Shown piece by piece: positions 50,048 through 58,286 of a stretch of 64,000 nucleotides of DNA. The first letter of the stretch is position 1; each line of letters begins with the position of its first letter. The stretch spans positions 62,001 to 126,000 of the forward strand of contig CAJTSE010000001.1 of the NCBI GenBank assembly GCA_910578815.1. Direction: 5' to 3'. This stretch comes from an uncultured Acetatifactor sp. Its GTDB lineage: Bacteria; Bacillota; Clostridia; Lachnospirales; Lachnospiraceae. A model generated the notes under the pieces. It searched no databases. It saw nothing but the letters and a program-made list of their open reading frames with translations, and had not been told where the DNA came from. The translations under genes and the position numbers were made by a program.

Positions 50048-50968
50048 TCAAGCTGAAACTATTCTGACCGTAAATCCCTGCTCCCAGATTCCTTCTCCCT
50101 CCAGAGAATTCGTATAGGGACGATCCTTAAGGTTTCCCTGATAACCCCTGCTATCGCAGATGCCCCACCAGGGTTCCAGACAAATATATGCCGCTTTCGA
50201 ATCCGGCACGGACCAGATCCCCCACACCGGACAATCCGCCTCCAGACGTATATATTCCCTGCCTCCTGCATCGCAGATTCCCACAGCGCCCACTCCCTGC
50301 TTCTCCAGGCACAGCGCATCTTTGTCAAAAAGATGCCCCCCTACTTTAATCATCGAATCCTCCACCTGCAAAGGAAATTGAGCTCCGCTTAAAAGCCCTT
50401 CCGGCACCATAATCTCCGTGGACTGTACCTCCTTCTTGCCAAAGGGCCGCAGACTTTCATCATATAATTTCAAAAAGCAGTCTGTGCGGCGTGTTCCGGT
50501 GTCCTCCCTGTCGTCCGCCGGAGGACAGGCAAAGGCGGGATGGCCGCCGATGGAAAAATACATGGTATCCGCCCCTTTATTGACAATCCGCCAATTTTCC
50601 AGGAGCCCCTTTCCCTTCAGCACATAGGTAATTTCCAGCCGAAAATCAAAGGGGAATTTTTGCAGAGTCTCTTCATTGCTTTCCATAAAAAAGGTTATTT
50701 GATCCGCTTCCCTGGCTGCCGCAGTAAACTCCATATCTCTGGCAAATCCGTGCTTTTCGATTCCATACCGCTTTCCCTCATGCAAAAAGCCAGCGCCCTC
50801 CAGCTTGCCGATAAAGGGAAACAGAATCGGCGACGTCTTGCCCCAGAAAGCCGGGTCAGCCTCCCACATATACTCCTGCCCCGTCTTCCGATCCACCAGC
50901 GATTTCAGCTCCGCGCCAAAGCTTTCGATTTCGGCTTTTATCTGCTCATTCTCCAAAAAATACCGCAT
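50048..50968 (-). CDS. Aldose 1-epimerase-like protein (galactose mutarotase fold)
   Basis: A 306-residue cytoplasmic protein of the mutarotase superfamily, LacX/YihR-like branch. Features: YFLENEQIKAEIESFGAELKSLVDR, YMWEADPAFWGKTSPILFPFIGKL near 38, HGFARDMEF near 78, SIGGHPAFACP near 150 (the family His) and CLEPWWGICDS near 275 (the Glu). It probably interconverts anomers of a hexose or hexose phosphate; the exact sugar is unknown. Its ribosome site is part of module C. It ends 122 nt before the ppa start. Confidence 0.88.
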   Translation of the reverse strand: MRYFLENEQIKAEIESFGAELKSLVDRKTGQEYMWEADPAFWGKTSPILFPFIGKLEGAGFLHEGKRYGIEKHGFARDMEFTAAAREADQITFFMESNEETLQKFPFDFRLEITYVLKGKGLLENWRIVNKGADTMYFSIGGHPAFACPPADDREDTGTRRTDCFLKLYDESLRPFGKKEVQSTEIMVPEGLLSGAQFPLQVEDSMIKVGGHLFDKDALCLEKQGVGAVGICDAGGREYIRLEADCPVWGIWSVPDSKAAYICLEPWWGICDSRGYQGNLKDRPYTNSLEGEGIWEQGFTVRIVSA

Positions 50969-50969
50969 G

Positions 50970-51068
50970 CTTCCTCTCATTCCGCCGCGTAAGCGGCATC
51001 TAAATGTGTGGGAACTTTGGGACGCGCAGCGTCACAAATTCCGAGATTGAAAATGACAATTTTCAATC
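50970..51068 (-). repeat. Module C, copy 2: 99-nt structured leader before the epimerase gene
   Basis: Matches copy 1 (48915-49013) with three substitutions. Two of these are in or beside the last hairpin (GCCGC-TTAC-GCGGC), in the loop and the ribosome-site flank, so pairing is kept. It ends in GGAATGAGAGGAAGC directly before the ATG. Confidence 0.85.
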
Positions 51069-51097
51069 TTTCCCACCCTGATTTTGCTCCGTCGGAT

Positions 51098-51243
51098 TTC
51101 AAACTTCCAGACATGCCGCCTTCGGCGGCACAAACAAACAATCCACGAAACTCTATGAAGAATTGCCGAAAGGCAATTCTTCGAGGCGAAACTTAGATAT
51201 TCTGTAGGTTGAGTTCTTTTCAACCTTAGAATATCTTTTCGCC
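51098..51243 (-). repeat. Composite element, modules B and A, between proA and the epimerase gene
   Basis: Module B (51098-51151) has hairpin TGCCGCC-TTC-GGCGGCA with flanks TTCAAACTTCCAGACA and CAAACAAACAATCCACGAAAC. A 10-bp stem AAGAATTGCC-GAAA-GGCAATTCTT follows (51158-51181). Module A (51185-51243) is GATATTCTGTAGGTTGA (51196-51212) paired with TCAACCTTAGAATATC (51220-51235), enclosed by GGCGAA/TTCGCC. The order and flanks equal those at 419-588. With module C it fills the whole 294-nt spacer. Confidence 0.8.
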
Positions 51244-51262
51244 TTTCACACTTCTCAAATCC

Positions 51263-52510
51263 CTATTTTCTAACCTGTCCGCTACCGTAGATTACATATT
51301 TATAGGAAGTCAGTTCTCTTAATCCCATAGGCCCTCTGGCGTGAAGTTTCTGGGTGCTGATACCGATCTCCGCGCCAAAGCCAAACTCAAAACCGTCCGT
51401 AAACCGGGTAGACGCATTCCAGTAAACACAGGCGGCATCCACTTCATTTAGAAACCGCTCTGCCGTCTCCTGATTTTTCGTGACAATGCACTCGGAATGA
51501 CCCGTGCCGTACCGGTTGATATGCTCGATGGCTTCCTCCACGGAATCCACCGTCTTTAAGGACAGAATATAGTCAAGATATTCCCTTCCGTAATCTTCTT
51601 CCGTGGCCTGACTGCAGCCGGGCAGCACCCGGCATACCCGCTCGTCCCCTCTAAGTTCCACATTCTTCGGCGCAAGTACCTCCGCCAGCTTCGGCAGGAA
51701 TGCCTGACTGACCTCACTGTGCACTATCAGCGACTCACAGGCGTTGCAGACCCCGATTCTCTGAGTCTTAGCATTATAGACAATCCTGGCTGCCTGCTCT
51801 AAATCCGCATCCCGGTCCACGTATACATGACAGTTCCCCGTACCGGTCTCAATGACGGGAATGGTACTGTTTTCCACCACACTCTTAATCAGTCCGGCGC
51901 TTCCTCTGGGAATCAGCAGGTCCACATAGCTTTTCAGCTTCATAAACTCCACGGTCACTGCTCTATCCGTATCCCCAATCAGCTGAAGCACATCCCCAGG
52001 CACTCCACAGCCCTCCATAGCCTCACGCAGTACCTGCACGATTTCAACATTAGAATGCAGCGCATCGCTGCCTCCCTTTAAGATAACGGCATTTCCCGTT
52101 TTGAAGCACAGGCCGAAAGCATCCGCCGTTACATTGGGTCTCGCCTCGTAAATGATCCCAATCACCCCCATGGGGACACGAACCTTTTTGATCCTTAGCC
52201 CGTTAGGCCGCTGAAACTCTTCTATAACCTCACCAATACAGTCCGGAAGCTCCGCTATTTGGCGCAGACCCTCCGCCATGGCTCCAATCCGCTCCGGCGT
52301 CAGGCGCAGCCTGTCCTGCAAGCCCTCACTCATACCGCTTTTTACAGCGTTTTCCATATCTTTCTCATTTGCAGCCAAAATCCGCTCTGTCTTCTCTTCC
52401 AGAGTTCGAGCCGCAGCCAAAAGCCCGCTGCTTTTCTCTTCGCCGCTTAACTTCTGTAAAAAGGACTTTACTGCCACGGCCCTTGAACCCATTACTGTCA
52501 AATCAGTCAT
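51263..52510 (-). CDS. proA: Gamma-glutamyl phosphate reductase
   Basis: Reduces glutamyl-5-phosphate to glutamate semialdehyde with NADPH, the second proline step. An aldehyde-dehydrogenase-fold enzyme of 415 residues: KVRVPMGVIGIIYEARPNVT near 112, the catalytic Cys in RIGVCNACESLIVH near 255, and YWNASTRFTDGFEFGFGAEIGIS near 362. AGGAGG precedes the ATG. It is the last gene of proB-DUF896-cyclo-ligase-proA, 92 nt after the previous stop. Confidence 0.96.
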   Translation of the reverse strand: MTDLTVMGSRAVAVKSFLQKLSGEEKSSGLLAAARTLEEKTERILAANEKDMENAVKSGMSEGLQDRLRLTPERIGAMAEGLRQIAELPDCIGEVIEEFQRPNGLRIKKVRVPMGVIGIIYEARPNVTADAFGLCFKTGNAVILKGGSDALHSNVEIVQVLREAMEGCGVPGDVLQLIGDTDRAVTVEFMKLKSYVDLLIPRGSAGLIKSVVENSTIPVIETGTGNCHVYVDRDADLEQAARIVYNAKTQRIGVCNACESLIVHSEVSQAFLPKLAEVLAPKNVELRGDERVCRVLPGCSQATEEDYGREYLDYILSLKTVDSVEEAIEHINRYGTGHSECIVTKNQETAERFLNEVDAACVYWNASTRFTDGFEFGFGAEIGISTQKLHARGPMGLRELTSYKYVIYGSGQVRK

Positions 52511-52602
52511 ACCTGCCTCCTGTTATTTGTATTACAAGCAATCCATAAAGAACGTTGTTCCAGGTGAGTTTACTCGTCAGGCGGGTTTACTCGCCTTGAA
52601 CA

Positions 52603-53172
52603 CTATACGCATATCACCTGATACGGCCGGATGTCATGCTCGTCAAAGGGTATTTCCTCCACCATCTGGCATCGAAAGCCTACGGCAATCGTTCTAAACT
52701 GCAAGGCCGGCTTATCGGCTAGATACCTGTCATAAAATCCCGCTCCGTAACCGATGCGGTTCCGGAAACCGTCAAAAACGGCTCCGGGCATCAGCATCAG
52801 AATATGCTCTGCCGTTTCTTCCCGGTATTCATAGACCTCCGCTTTCGATTCCGGCTCCGGAATTCCCCGGTATCCCGGCCTTAGCTCACTCAAGGATTCA
52901 ATCCGTAAAAATTTCATTTCCCTACTTCCCGATTCCTCCGTAACCTTAGGCAGATACACCTTTTTCCCCAACCGCAGGGCCTCCCTTAAGATCTCACTCG
53001 TATCAATTTCACTCCCATAGCTTGCAAAGCCAAGAAGACTGCTTGATCGGTAAAACCACTGATGGCCCAATATGCGCTCCGCCAAAAGAACTCCTGCGCG
53101 CGCTCTCTCGGCGCTGCTCAGCGCTCCCCGAAGGGCCAGCACCTGCCGCCTGATGTCAGCCTTTTCCACCAT
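52603..53172 (-). CDS. 5-formyltetrahydrofolate cyclo-ligase
   Basis: Converts 5-formyl-THF with ATP to 5,10-methenyl-THF, returning it to the one-carbon pool. The N-terminal KADIRRQVLALRGALS, the basic and phosphate-binding patterns and RIGYGAGFYDRYLA near 138 (usually GYGGGYYDR) are present. 189 residues is typical. ATG 53172 has GGGAGAG upstream and lies inside the end of the DUF896 gene (17-nt overlap). Confidence 0.9.
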   Translation of the reverse strand: MVEKADIRRQVLALRGALSSAERARAGVLLAERILGHQWFYRSSSLLGFASYGSEIDTSEILREALRLGKKVYLPKVTEESGSREMKFLRIESLSELRPGYRGIPEPESKAEVYEYREETAEHILMLMPGAVFDGFRNRIGYGAGFYDRYLADKPALQFRTIAVGFRCQMVEEIPFDEHDIRPYQVICV

Positions 53173-53374
53173 ATTTCTCTCCCAGATCAACCACGCTGCC
53201 GTCGGGTTTTTCGATCACGATATTGTCCAGCTGACTCTTTAAATTATTTCTTACGCTGTCCACATATTCCCTGCGCAGCCTTGCCTGTTCTTCTTTTTCC
53301 GCCTCTGTCAGCCCCTGTCCCTGAGATTTGTAATAAAGCTCATTGATCCGGGCAATTCTTTCATCCATGTTCAT
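53156..53374 (-). CDS. DUF896 family protein (YnzC-like)
   Basis: A 72-residue cytoplasmic helical-hairpin protein: ERIARINELYYKSQGQGLTEAEKEEQARLRREYVDSVRNNLKSQLD is the DUF896 signature. The family is common in Firmicutes and of unclear function. ATGGAGT lies before the ATG. It lies between proB (98 nt) and the cyclo-ligase gene (overlap). Confidence 0.92.
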   Translation of the reverse strand: MNMDERIARINELYYKSQGQGLTEAEKEEQARLRREYVDSVRNNLKSQLDNIVIEKPDGSVVDLGEKYGGKG

Positions 53375-53471
53375 GGTTTACTCCATTTCTGCGCTGCTTT
53401 GTTGCGCAAAGCCATACCAGTTCATCGCTTTCATATTTACTTTCAAGGTAATCTTCATTTAAACTTTTCAG

Positions 53472-54338
53472 CTATTTATGGAGATTATATACAAACCCCG
53501 GCAGATCAAAATTATCATCCCTCTTTGCCGCAAACAGGGTTCCTTCATTTTCTCCCGTCAGCAGCCGGTGCAGTATCCCAATGTCCTCACTGTTTGCAAT
53601 AATCATGTCCGCTCCGGCCTTTGTGGCGATCTGCGCCGCCACAAGCTTGGTATTCATCCCGCCCGTTCCCACACTGCTGCCAGTGGTAGCCTTTCCCATC
53701 TTCATCAGTTCGTCGGTCAGATCTTCCACCTGCTCAATAAACTCAGCGTTCCGGTTTTTTCTGGGGTCATCGGTATACAGACCGTCAATATCGGAGAGCA
53801 GGATCAACAGATCTGCCTCCACCAGCGCTGCCACAATAGCAGATAGTGTATCATTATCTCCAAATTCTATCTCAAATGTGGTAACGGTATCATTCTCATT
53901 TACAATGGGGATTACCCCCAATTTCAAAAGCTCCGTAAAAGTGTTATGTGCATTATACCTGTTCAAATCATCCAAAATGGTATTCTTCGTCATCAAAATC
54001 TGCGCCGCTACCTGATTATACTCGGCAAACAGCTTCTGATAAGTCATCATCAGCCTAGCCTGTCCCACTGCGGAGCAGGCCTGTTTTACCGCCAGTGTCT
54101 CCGCCGCGCTGTCCACGCGTATATTTTTCAGGTTCACCGCGTTTTTCCCTGCCGCGATTGCTCCTGAAGATACCAGCACCACCTCTTTCCCCTGGTTGCG
54201 AATATCGCTCAACTCCCGTACCAGCTTTTCCATGCGGATATAATCCATATCCCCTGTCTCCCTGTGGGTCAGGGACGAGGACCCAATCTTCACAACAATC
54301 CGCTTTTTATCCTTTAATGCTTCTCTCAGACCGCTCAT
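53472..54338 (-). CDS. proB: Glutamate 5-kinase, short form without PUA domain
   Basis: Phosphorylates glutamate to glutamyl-5-phosphate, the first proline step. The amino-acid-kinase fold shows VVKIGSSSLT near 14, VLVSSGAIAAGKNAV near 48, VNENDTVTTFEIEFGDNDTLSAIVA near 140 and GTGGMNTKLVAAQIATKAG near 220. At 288 residues it lacks the C-terminal PUA domain found in the E. coli form (367). ATG 54338 has AAAGGA upstream. It heads the proline operon. Confidence 0.94.
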   Translation of the reverse strand: MSGLREALKDKKRIVVKIGSSSLTHRETGDMDYIRMEKLVRELSDIRNQGKEVVLVSSGAIAAGKNAVNLKNIRVDSAAETLAVKQACSAVGQARLMMTYQKLFAEYNQVAAQILMTKNTILDDLNRYNAHNTFTELLKLGVIPIVNENDTVTTFEIEFGDNDTLSAIVAALVEADLLILLSDIDGLYTDDPRKNRNAEFIEQVEDLTDELMKMGKATTGSSVGTGGMNTKLVAAQIATKAGADMIIANSEDIGILHRLLTGENEGTLFAAKRDDNFDLPGFVYNLHK

Positions 54339-54474
54339 TCTTCCTTTCTTCCCCTCATAAATATTCAACAGTAAATCAACTACCGCTTTTTCCGCTTTTC
54401 ATCTCCCTGCAAGTATAGCATAGACTGCAACTTTTGGCTACCTTCCCCGAATCGGTTCTGCCTGCCGCCATATT

Positions 54475-56151
54475 TTAGTCCCCGGCCTGCCAGGGTGCAA
54501 ATTCTGAAGCGATCTGTTCCGCCACCCGCAGACCGTCCATAGCTGCGGATGTAATGCCTCCCGCATAACCGGCTCCTTCTCCGCAGGGGTATAACCCCCG
54601 GATCTTCGACTGCAGTTTCTCATCTCTTTCAATACGCACCGGAGAGGAAGTTCTGCTCTCGACTCCCAGCAAAACGGTATCCGGCCTGTCAAATCCCTTA
54701 ATCTGCCGTCCAAAGTTTTCCATACCGTCAACAAACGCTTCACTGCATTCTTCGGGAAGAAGCCCGCTTAAATCAGTCCAGACATATGCACCCTTACACT
54801 GAGGTTCTATTACACTGTCATCCCCGGCCCTCACAATCTCAGTTCCTTCATCCAATGTCAAACTGTCCTCGCCGCTCTGCGCTTTTCTTGCCTTCTGCAA
54901 TACCCGCTCTCTGAATTCACCGTACCTCTGAGCAGGAATCTTTCCCTGCCCCAGTTCCCATGCCTTTTCTTCCAGCTGCCTTTGGAATTCCACTCCCGCC
55001 AGAGGATGAGACGATCCAAAATCCTCCGGTGTCACGGAAACGATCACTGCACTGTTGGCATTGATACCGTTACGCCCGCTGTAGCTCATCCCATTGACGG
55101 CGGTCCGCCCCGGCTCAGAAGAGGCATTGACCACATATCCCCCCGGACACATACAGAAGGAATAAACACCTCTGCCGTTTCTCCCCTTTGCCGCCACCTT
55201 ATAAGGTGCCGCTCCCAAGCTGCCAGGGTCATTCGTACCATATTGACTTTTGTTAATCATGGACTGAAAATGCTCCACCCGAAGTCCTACCGCAAAGGCC
55301 TTCGCTTCCATGGGAATTTGTCTTTCATACAGCATGGAAAAAGTATCCCTGGCACTGTGTCCACAGGCAAGAACAAGCTGATCGCAGGGAATCCGTTCCT
55401 CCCCATTGATAACGACGCCCGTCACCTTTGAATCCCTGATCTCAATATCCGTCACAAGACTTTTAAACCGTACCTCTCCGCCCAGACGCACGATCTCATT
55501 CCGCATATTCCGCACCACATCTTTCAGTACATCCGTCCCCAGATGTGGCTTTGCTTCATAACAAATACTTTTTTTTGCGCCGAATCTCACCAGCGTCTCC
55601 AGCACCGCACCGTTTCTTCCCTGCCTGTCCCTGACAAGGGTATTCAGCTTTCCGTCAGAAAAAGTACCTGCACCACCTTCTCCAAACTGGACGTTGGATG
55701 TCGGGTCCAAATACCCTTTTTCCCAGAACGCTTCCACGTCCCTCCTACGTTCCTCCACACACTTTCCCCGCTCCAGCAAAACGGGCCGATATCCATGAAG
55801 CGCCAGAAAATACCCGCAAAAAAGTCCTGCAGGCCCCATGCCTACGATAACCACAGGAAAAAGGCTGCGCTTTGGCCCCGGTACGGGAAAAGAATATGTC
55901 ACCGGCTTGCTTACGCTGACCAAATTTTCTCTGCCTTTAAATCTATGTAATATTTTGGCTTCGTTTTTCACTTTCACATCCAAAGAATAGCTGTAAAAAA
56001 TCTCCGGTTTTCTCCTTGCGTCTATTGACTGACGAATGATTTTTATTTCCAGCAGTTCCTGCACTGCAATGTGCAACAGCTCCGCCGTTTTTCTATGCAG
56101 CTGCTCCTGTGTGTGTCCTATTTTGATCTTTACCTGATTGATACGCAGCAT
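54475..56151 (-). CDS. FAD-dependent oxidoreductase (COG2509 type)
   Basis: A 558-residue flavoprotein. An N-terminal domain (about 1-95) with KIIRQSIDARRKPEIFYSYSLDVKV precedes the dinucleotide-binding loop VVIVGMGPAGLFCGYFLA near 100. Later motifs are SNVQFGEGGAGTFSDGKLNT near 160, LACGHSARDTFSMLY near 275, and the FAD end GLYPCGEGAGYAGGITSAAMDGLRVAE near 520. These fit the uncharacterised FAD-dependent dehydrogenases of Firmicutes; the substrate is unknown. It starts 3 nt after the next flavoprotein gene, so the two are co-transcribed. Confidence 0.88.
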   Translation of the reverse strand: MLRINQVKIKIGHTQEQLHRKTAELLHIAVQELLEIKIIRQSIDARRKPEIFYSYSLDVKVKNEAKILHRFKGRENLVSVSKPVTYSFPVPGPKRSLFPVVIVGMGPAGLFCGYFLALHGYRPVLLERGKCVEERRRDVEAFWEKGYLDPTSNVQFGEGGAGTFSDGKLNTLVRDRQGRNGAVLETLVRFGAKKSICYEAKPHLGTDVLKDVVRNMRNEIVRLGGEVRFKSLVTDIEIRDSKVTGVVINGEERIPCDQLVLACGHSARDTFSMLYERQIPMEAKAFAVGLRVEHFQSMINKSQYGTNDPGSLGAAPYKVAAKGRNGRGVYSFCMCPGGYVVNASSEPGRTAVNGMSYSGRNGINANSAVIVSVTPEDFGSSHPLAGVEFQRQLEEKAWELGQGKIPAQRYGEFRERVLQKARKAQSGEDSLTLDEGTEIVRAGDDSVIEPQCKGAYVWTDLSGLLPEECSEAFVDGMENFGRQIKGFDRPDTVLLGVESRTSSPVRIERDEKLQSKIRGLYPCGEGAGYAGGITSAAMDGLRVAEQIASEFAPWQAGD

Positions 56152-56154
56152 CCT

Positions 56155-57441
56155 CTAATCCTCTCCATGTGAAAAACGCTGATTTTGCGTTCTTCGGTGC
56201 AGGCAGGCGCTTTCTTGCGCCGCAAACACTCCCGCCAGGTAGCCGCTGCACCACGCCCAATGAAGGTTATAGCCGCCGCATCTGCCGTCCACATCCAGTA
56301 TCTCCCCTGCGAAATAAACACCCGGCGCCTTTTTGGATTCCAGACATTCCGTCAGCTCGTCCAAGGGCACGCCCCCTGCGCACACCTGGGCATGTTCAAA
56401 AGAATTGCTGCCGGTTACATGTACTGTCAACTCCCTGCACAGTGCATATACCTTCCTAATCCTCTGAAGATCCGCCCCGGCCGCCGGCTCCGAGGGCCTT
56501 AACCCCGCCAGCTTTATCAGCAGAGTCATCAGCTTTTTATGCAGTACCCCCGTAAAATATTCTTCTACCGTGCCGCAGTTTTCGACCGGCATCCGTTCTC
56601 TAATCATCTTTTCCGGGAAATCCTCTTTTGCATAACCCGGTAAAAAATCAATCTTCAGCGCAGCCTCTTTTTTCTCCCGCAATATGTAATTGATCCTGCC
56701 GCTCAGTTGAAAGACAGGAATGCCGGAGATGCCATAATCCACAAGCTGCAGCTCCCCCCGTTCCTGTATCCTGCCTGTCTTATGATCTTCCAGCAAAAGC
56801 TCCGCCTCAGCTCTGACCCCGGTCACCGATTTAAACCAGTCCTCTCTGCACCTGAGCTGCACCAGTGCCGGCACAATCGGCACGAGGCTGTGCCCCAGCA
56901 TTTCCGCCAGACGGTATCCGCTGCCGTCAGAACCTGTCTTCGGCGCCGCCCTGCCTCCGCAGGCCAGAATCACCCTGTCAAAAACGAGCTTCTCTCCACC
57001 TTTCCACAGCTGAATTTGTTTTTTCCCGTCGGCACAGGATATGCGGTCCACCCTAAAATCGGTTCTGACCAGAATCCGCTGCTCCCGTTCCAGTTCGAAC
57101 CGCAAGGCATCCAGTACGGAGGAAGCCTGACCGCTGACCGGATAAAGGCCGTCGCCAATAGGTTTTGTCAACACTCCCAAGCTTCGGAATAATTCCGTTA
57201 TGTCCTCCGTTGTAAATTGATTCAGCCATCCTTCCAGCCTCCTGGGACTGTTGGTATGATACATCTCAAGCCCCATGTTTCTATTACTCAGATTGCATCT
57301 ACCATTCCCGGTGGAAAGAAGTTTTTTCCCTACCCGGTCATTTCCCTCCAAGAGCGTCACATAAGCCCCGTTTCTTGCAGCCAGGATCGCCGCCATCATG
57401 CCTGCCGCACCCCCGCCTACAATTCCGATTGTCTTCTTCAT
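56155..57441 (-). CDS. HI0933/BaiN-family flavoprotein
   Basis: A 428-residue FAD enzyme: TIGIVGGGAAGMMAAILAARNGAYVTLLEGNDRVGKKLLSTGNGRCNLSN at the start is the family hallmark (Rossmann loop then KKLLSTGNGRCN). VILACGGRAAPKTGSDGSGYRLAEMLGH follows near 185, and GVYFAGEILDVDGRCGGYNLHWAWCSGYLAG ends the protein. The family includes aminoacetone oxidase-like proteins and BaiN; the reaction here is unknown and no bile-acid operon is present. GGAGGGAG precedes ATG 57441. Confidence 0.92.
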   Translation of the reverse strand: MKKTIGIVGGGAAGMMAAILAARNGAYVTLLEGNDRVGKKLLSTGNGRCNLSNRNMGLEMYHTNSPRRLEGWLNQFTTEDITELFRSLGVLTKPIGDGLYPVSGQASSVLDALRFELEREQRILVRTDFRVDRISCADGKKQIQLWKGGEKLVFDRVILACGGRAAPKTGSDGSGYRLAEMLGHSLVPIVPALVQLRCREDWFKSVTGVRAEAELLLEDHKTGRIQERGELQLVDYGISGIPVFQLSGRINYILREKKEAALKIDFLPGYAKEDFPEKMIRERMPVENCGTVEEYFTGVLHKKLMTLLIKLAGLRPSEPAAGADLQRIRKVYALCRELTVHVTGSNSFEHAQVCAGGVPLDELTECLESKKAPGVYFAGEILDVDGRCGGYNLHWAWCSGYLAGVFAAQESACLHRRTQNQRFSHGED

Positions 57442-57484
57442 ACTCCCTCCAAAATTTATACAGAACGGGATCTCACTGCTTTCC

Positions 57485-58177
57485 TTATGAGGTATGCGCC
57501 TCCAGGAAGTCATACAGCACGGCTTCATTCTCAATCCGCATCCTATTGATAATCTGCTCCTGCAGCTCATCCTGCAGCTCTTCCAGTCGGATCCCCGTTT
57601 CTATATAAACGGTTTCTCCGTCGTCTAAGAGAACCACCACCTCGTTATCATAAACTGCCAGATAAAAACTTTCGGTAGGCAGCACTACCCGATAATTCAT
57701 CTGAACTACCACCTTTTCCCGCGAGAAGGAAAGCACTTCCAGGCCGACAAATCCTCTCTGCAGCTCGGTCAGCGGCGGAAATGCCGCATATTCCTCCATG
57801 GCCTCTAAGAATTGTTCTCTGTTCATCCCCACATACTTATCCGGCAGCCGCCAAGTAGTCTCCACGACGCTGTCCCTGAAAAGGTCCCTCTCTTCCAGCA
57901 CATATTTCGTCTCCACATTCAAAGTCTCGGACGCACTGGCTGCCTCAAGATAAGAGGATTTCTCCGCCTCATCCTCCGCCTTTTCATAGTCCATATCATC
58001 ATCCACAGCTTCATGTTCCAGCGGTAACGTCATCTCGTCAGCAGGCAGTTCCGTATCTTCTTTCTGATAATACAGCCTTTCATAATGATCTGTAAACTGC
58101 ACACCCGCATAAAATCCAAGCACCAGCATGAACAGGGGATAAATAAAAAATAAGCTAATACCTTTTACAAATTTCAC
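57485..58177 (-). CDS. Membrane-anchored hypothetical protein
   Basis: A 230-residue protein: an N-terminal helix (GISLFFIYPLFMLVLGFYAGVQF) followed by an acidic extracellular linker (about 40-80) and a domain with TKYVLEERDLFRDSVVETTWRLPDKYVGMNREQFLEAMEEYAAFPP. The tandem short beta-domain pattern loosely recalls BofC-like sporulation proteins, but I cannot assign it. GTG 58177 is chosen because AAAAGGACGG lies about 8 nt upstream; a TTG at 58264 would add 29 residues without a ribosome site. It lies between the flippase-like gene and the flavoproteins. Confidence 0.7.
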   Translation of the reverse strand: MKFVKGISLFFIYPLFMLVLGFYAGVQFTDHYERLYYQKEDTELPADEMTLPLEHEAVDDDMDYEKAEDEAEKSSYLEAASASETLNVETKYVLEERDLFRDSVVETTWRLPDKYVGMNREQFLEAMEEYAAFPPLTELQRGFVGLEVLSFSREKVVVQMNYRVVLPTESFYLAVYDNEVVVLLDDGETVYIETGIRLEELQDELQEQIINRMRIENEAVLYDFLEAHTS

Positions 58178-58286
58178 ATCTATAACCGTCCTTTTGCAAT
58201 CAGTATCAGCTGTTTTCCCGTTCTTTATACATCCCGACAGGCATATTTTCCCAATCAGAGACAAATCTGTCCTACTTATTACTTAT

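Noticed and set aside
48915..51068. Two short plus-strand frames with the same ending (ELWDAQRHKFRD), first thought to be a repeated small gene
   Set aside because: The similarity comes from module C; there is no start or ribosome site specific to the shared part, and the frames run in from the complement of real genes.
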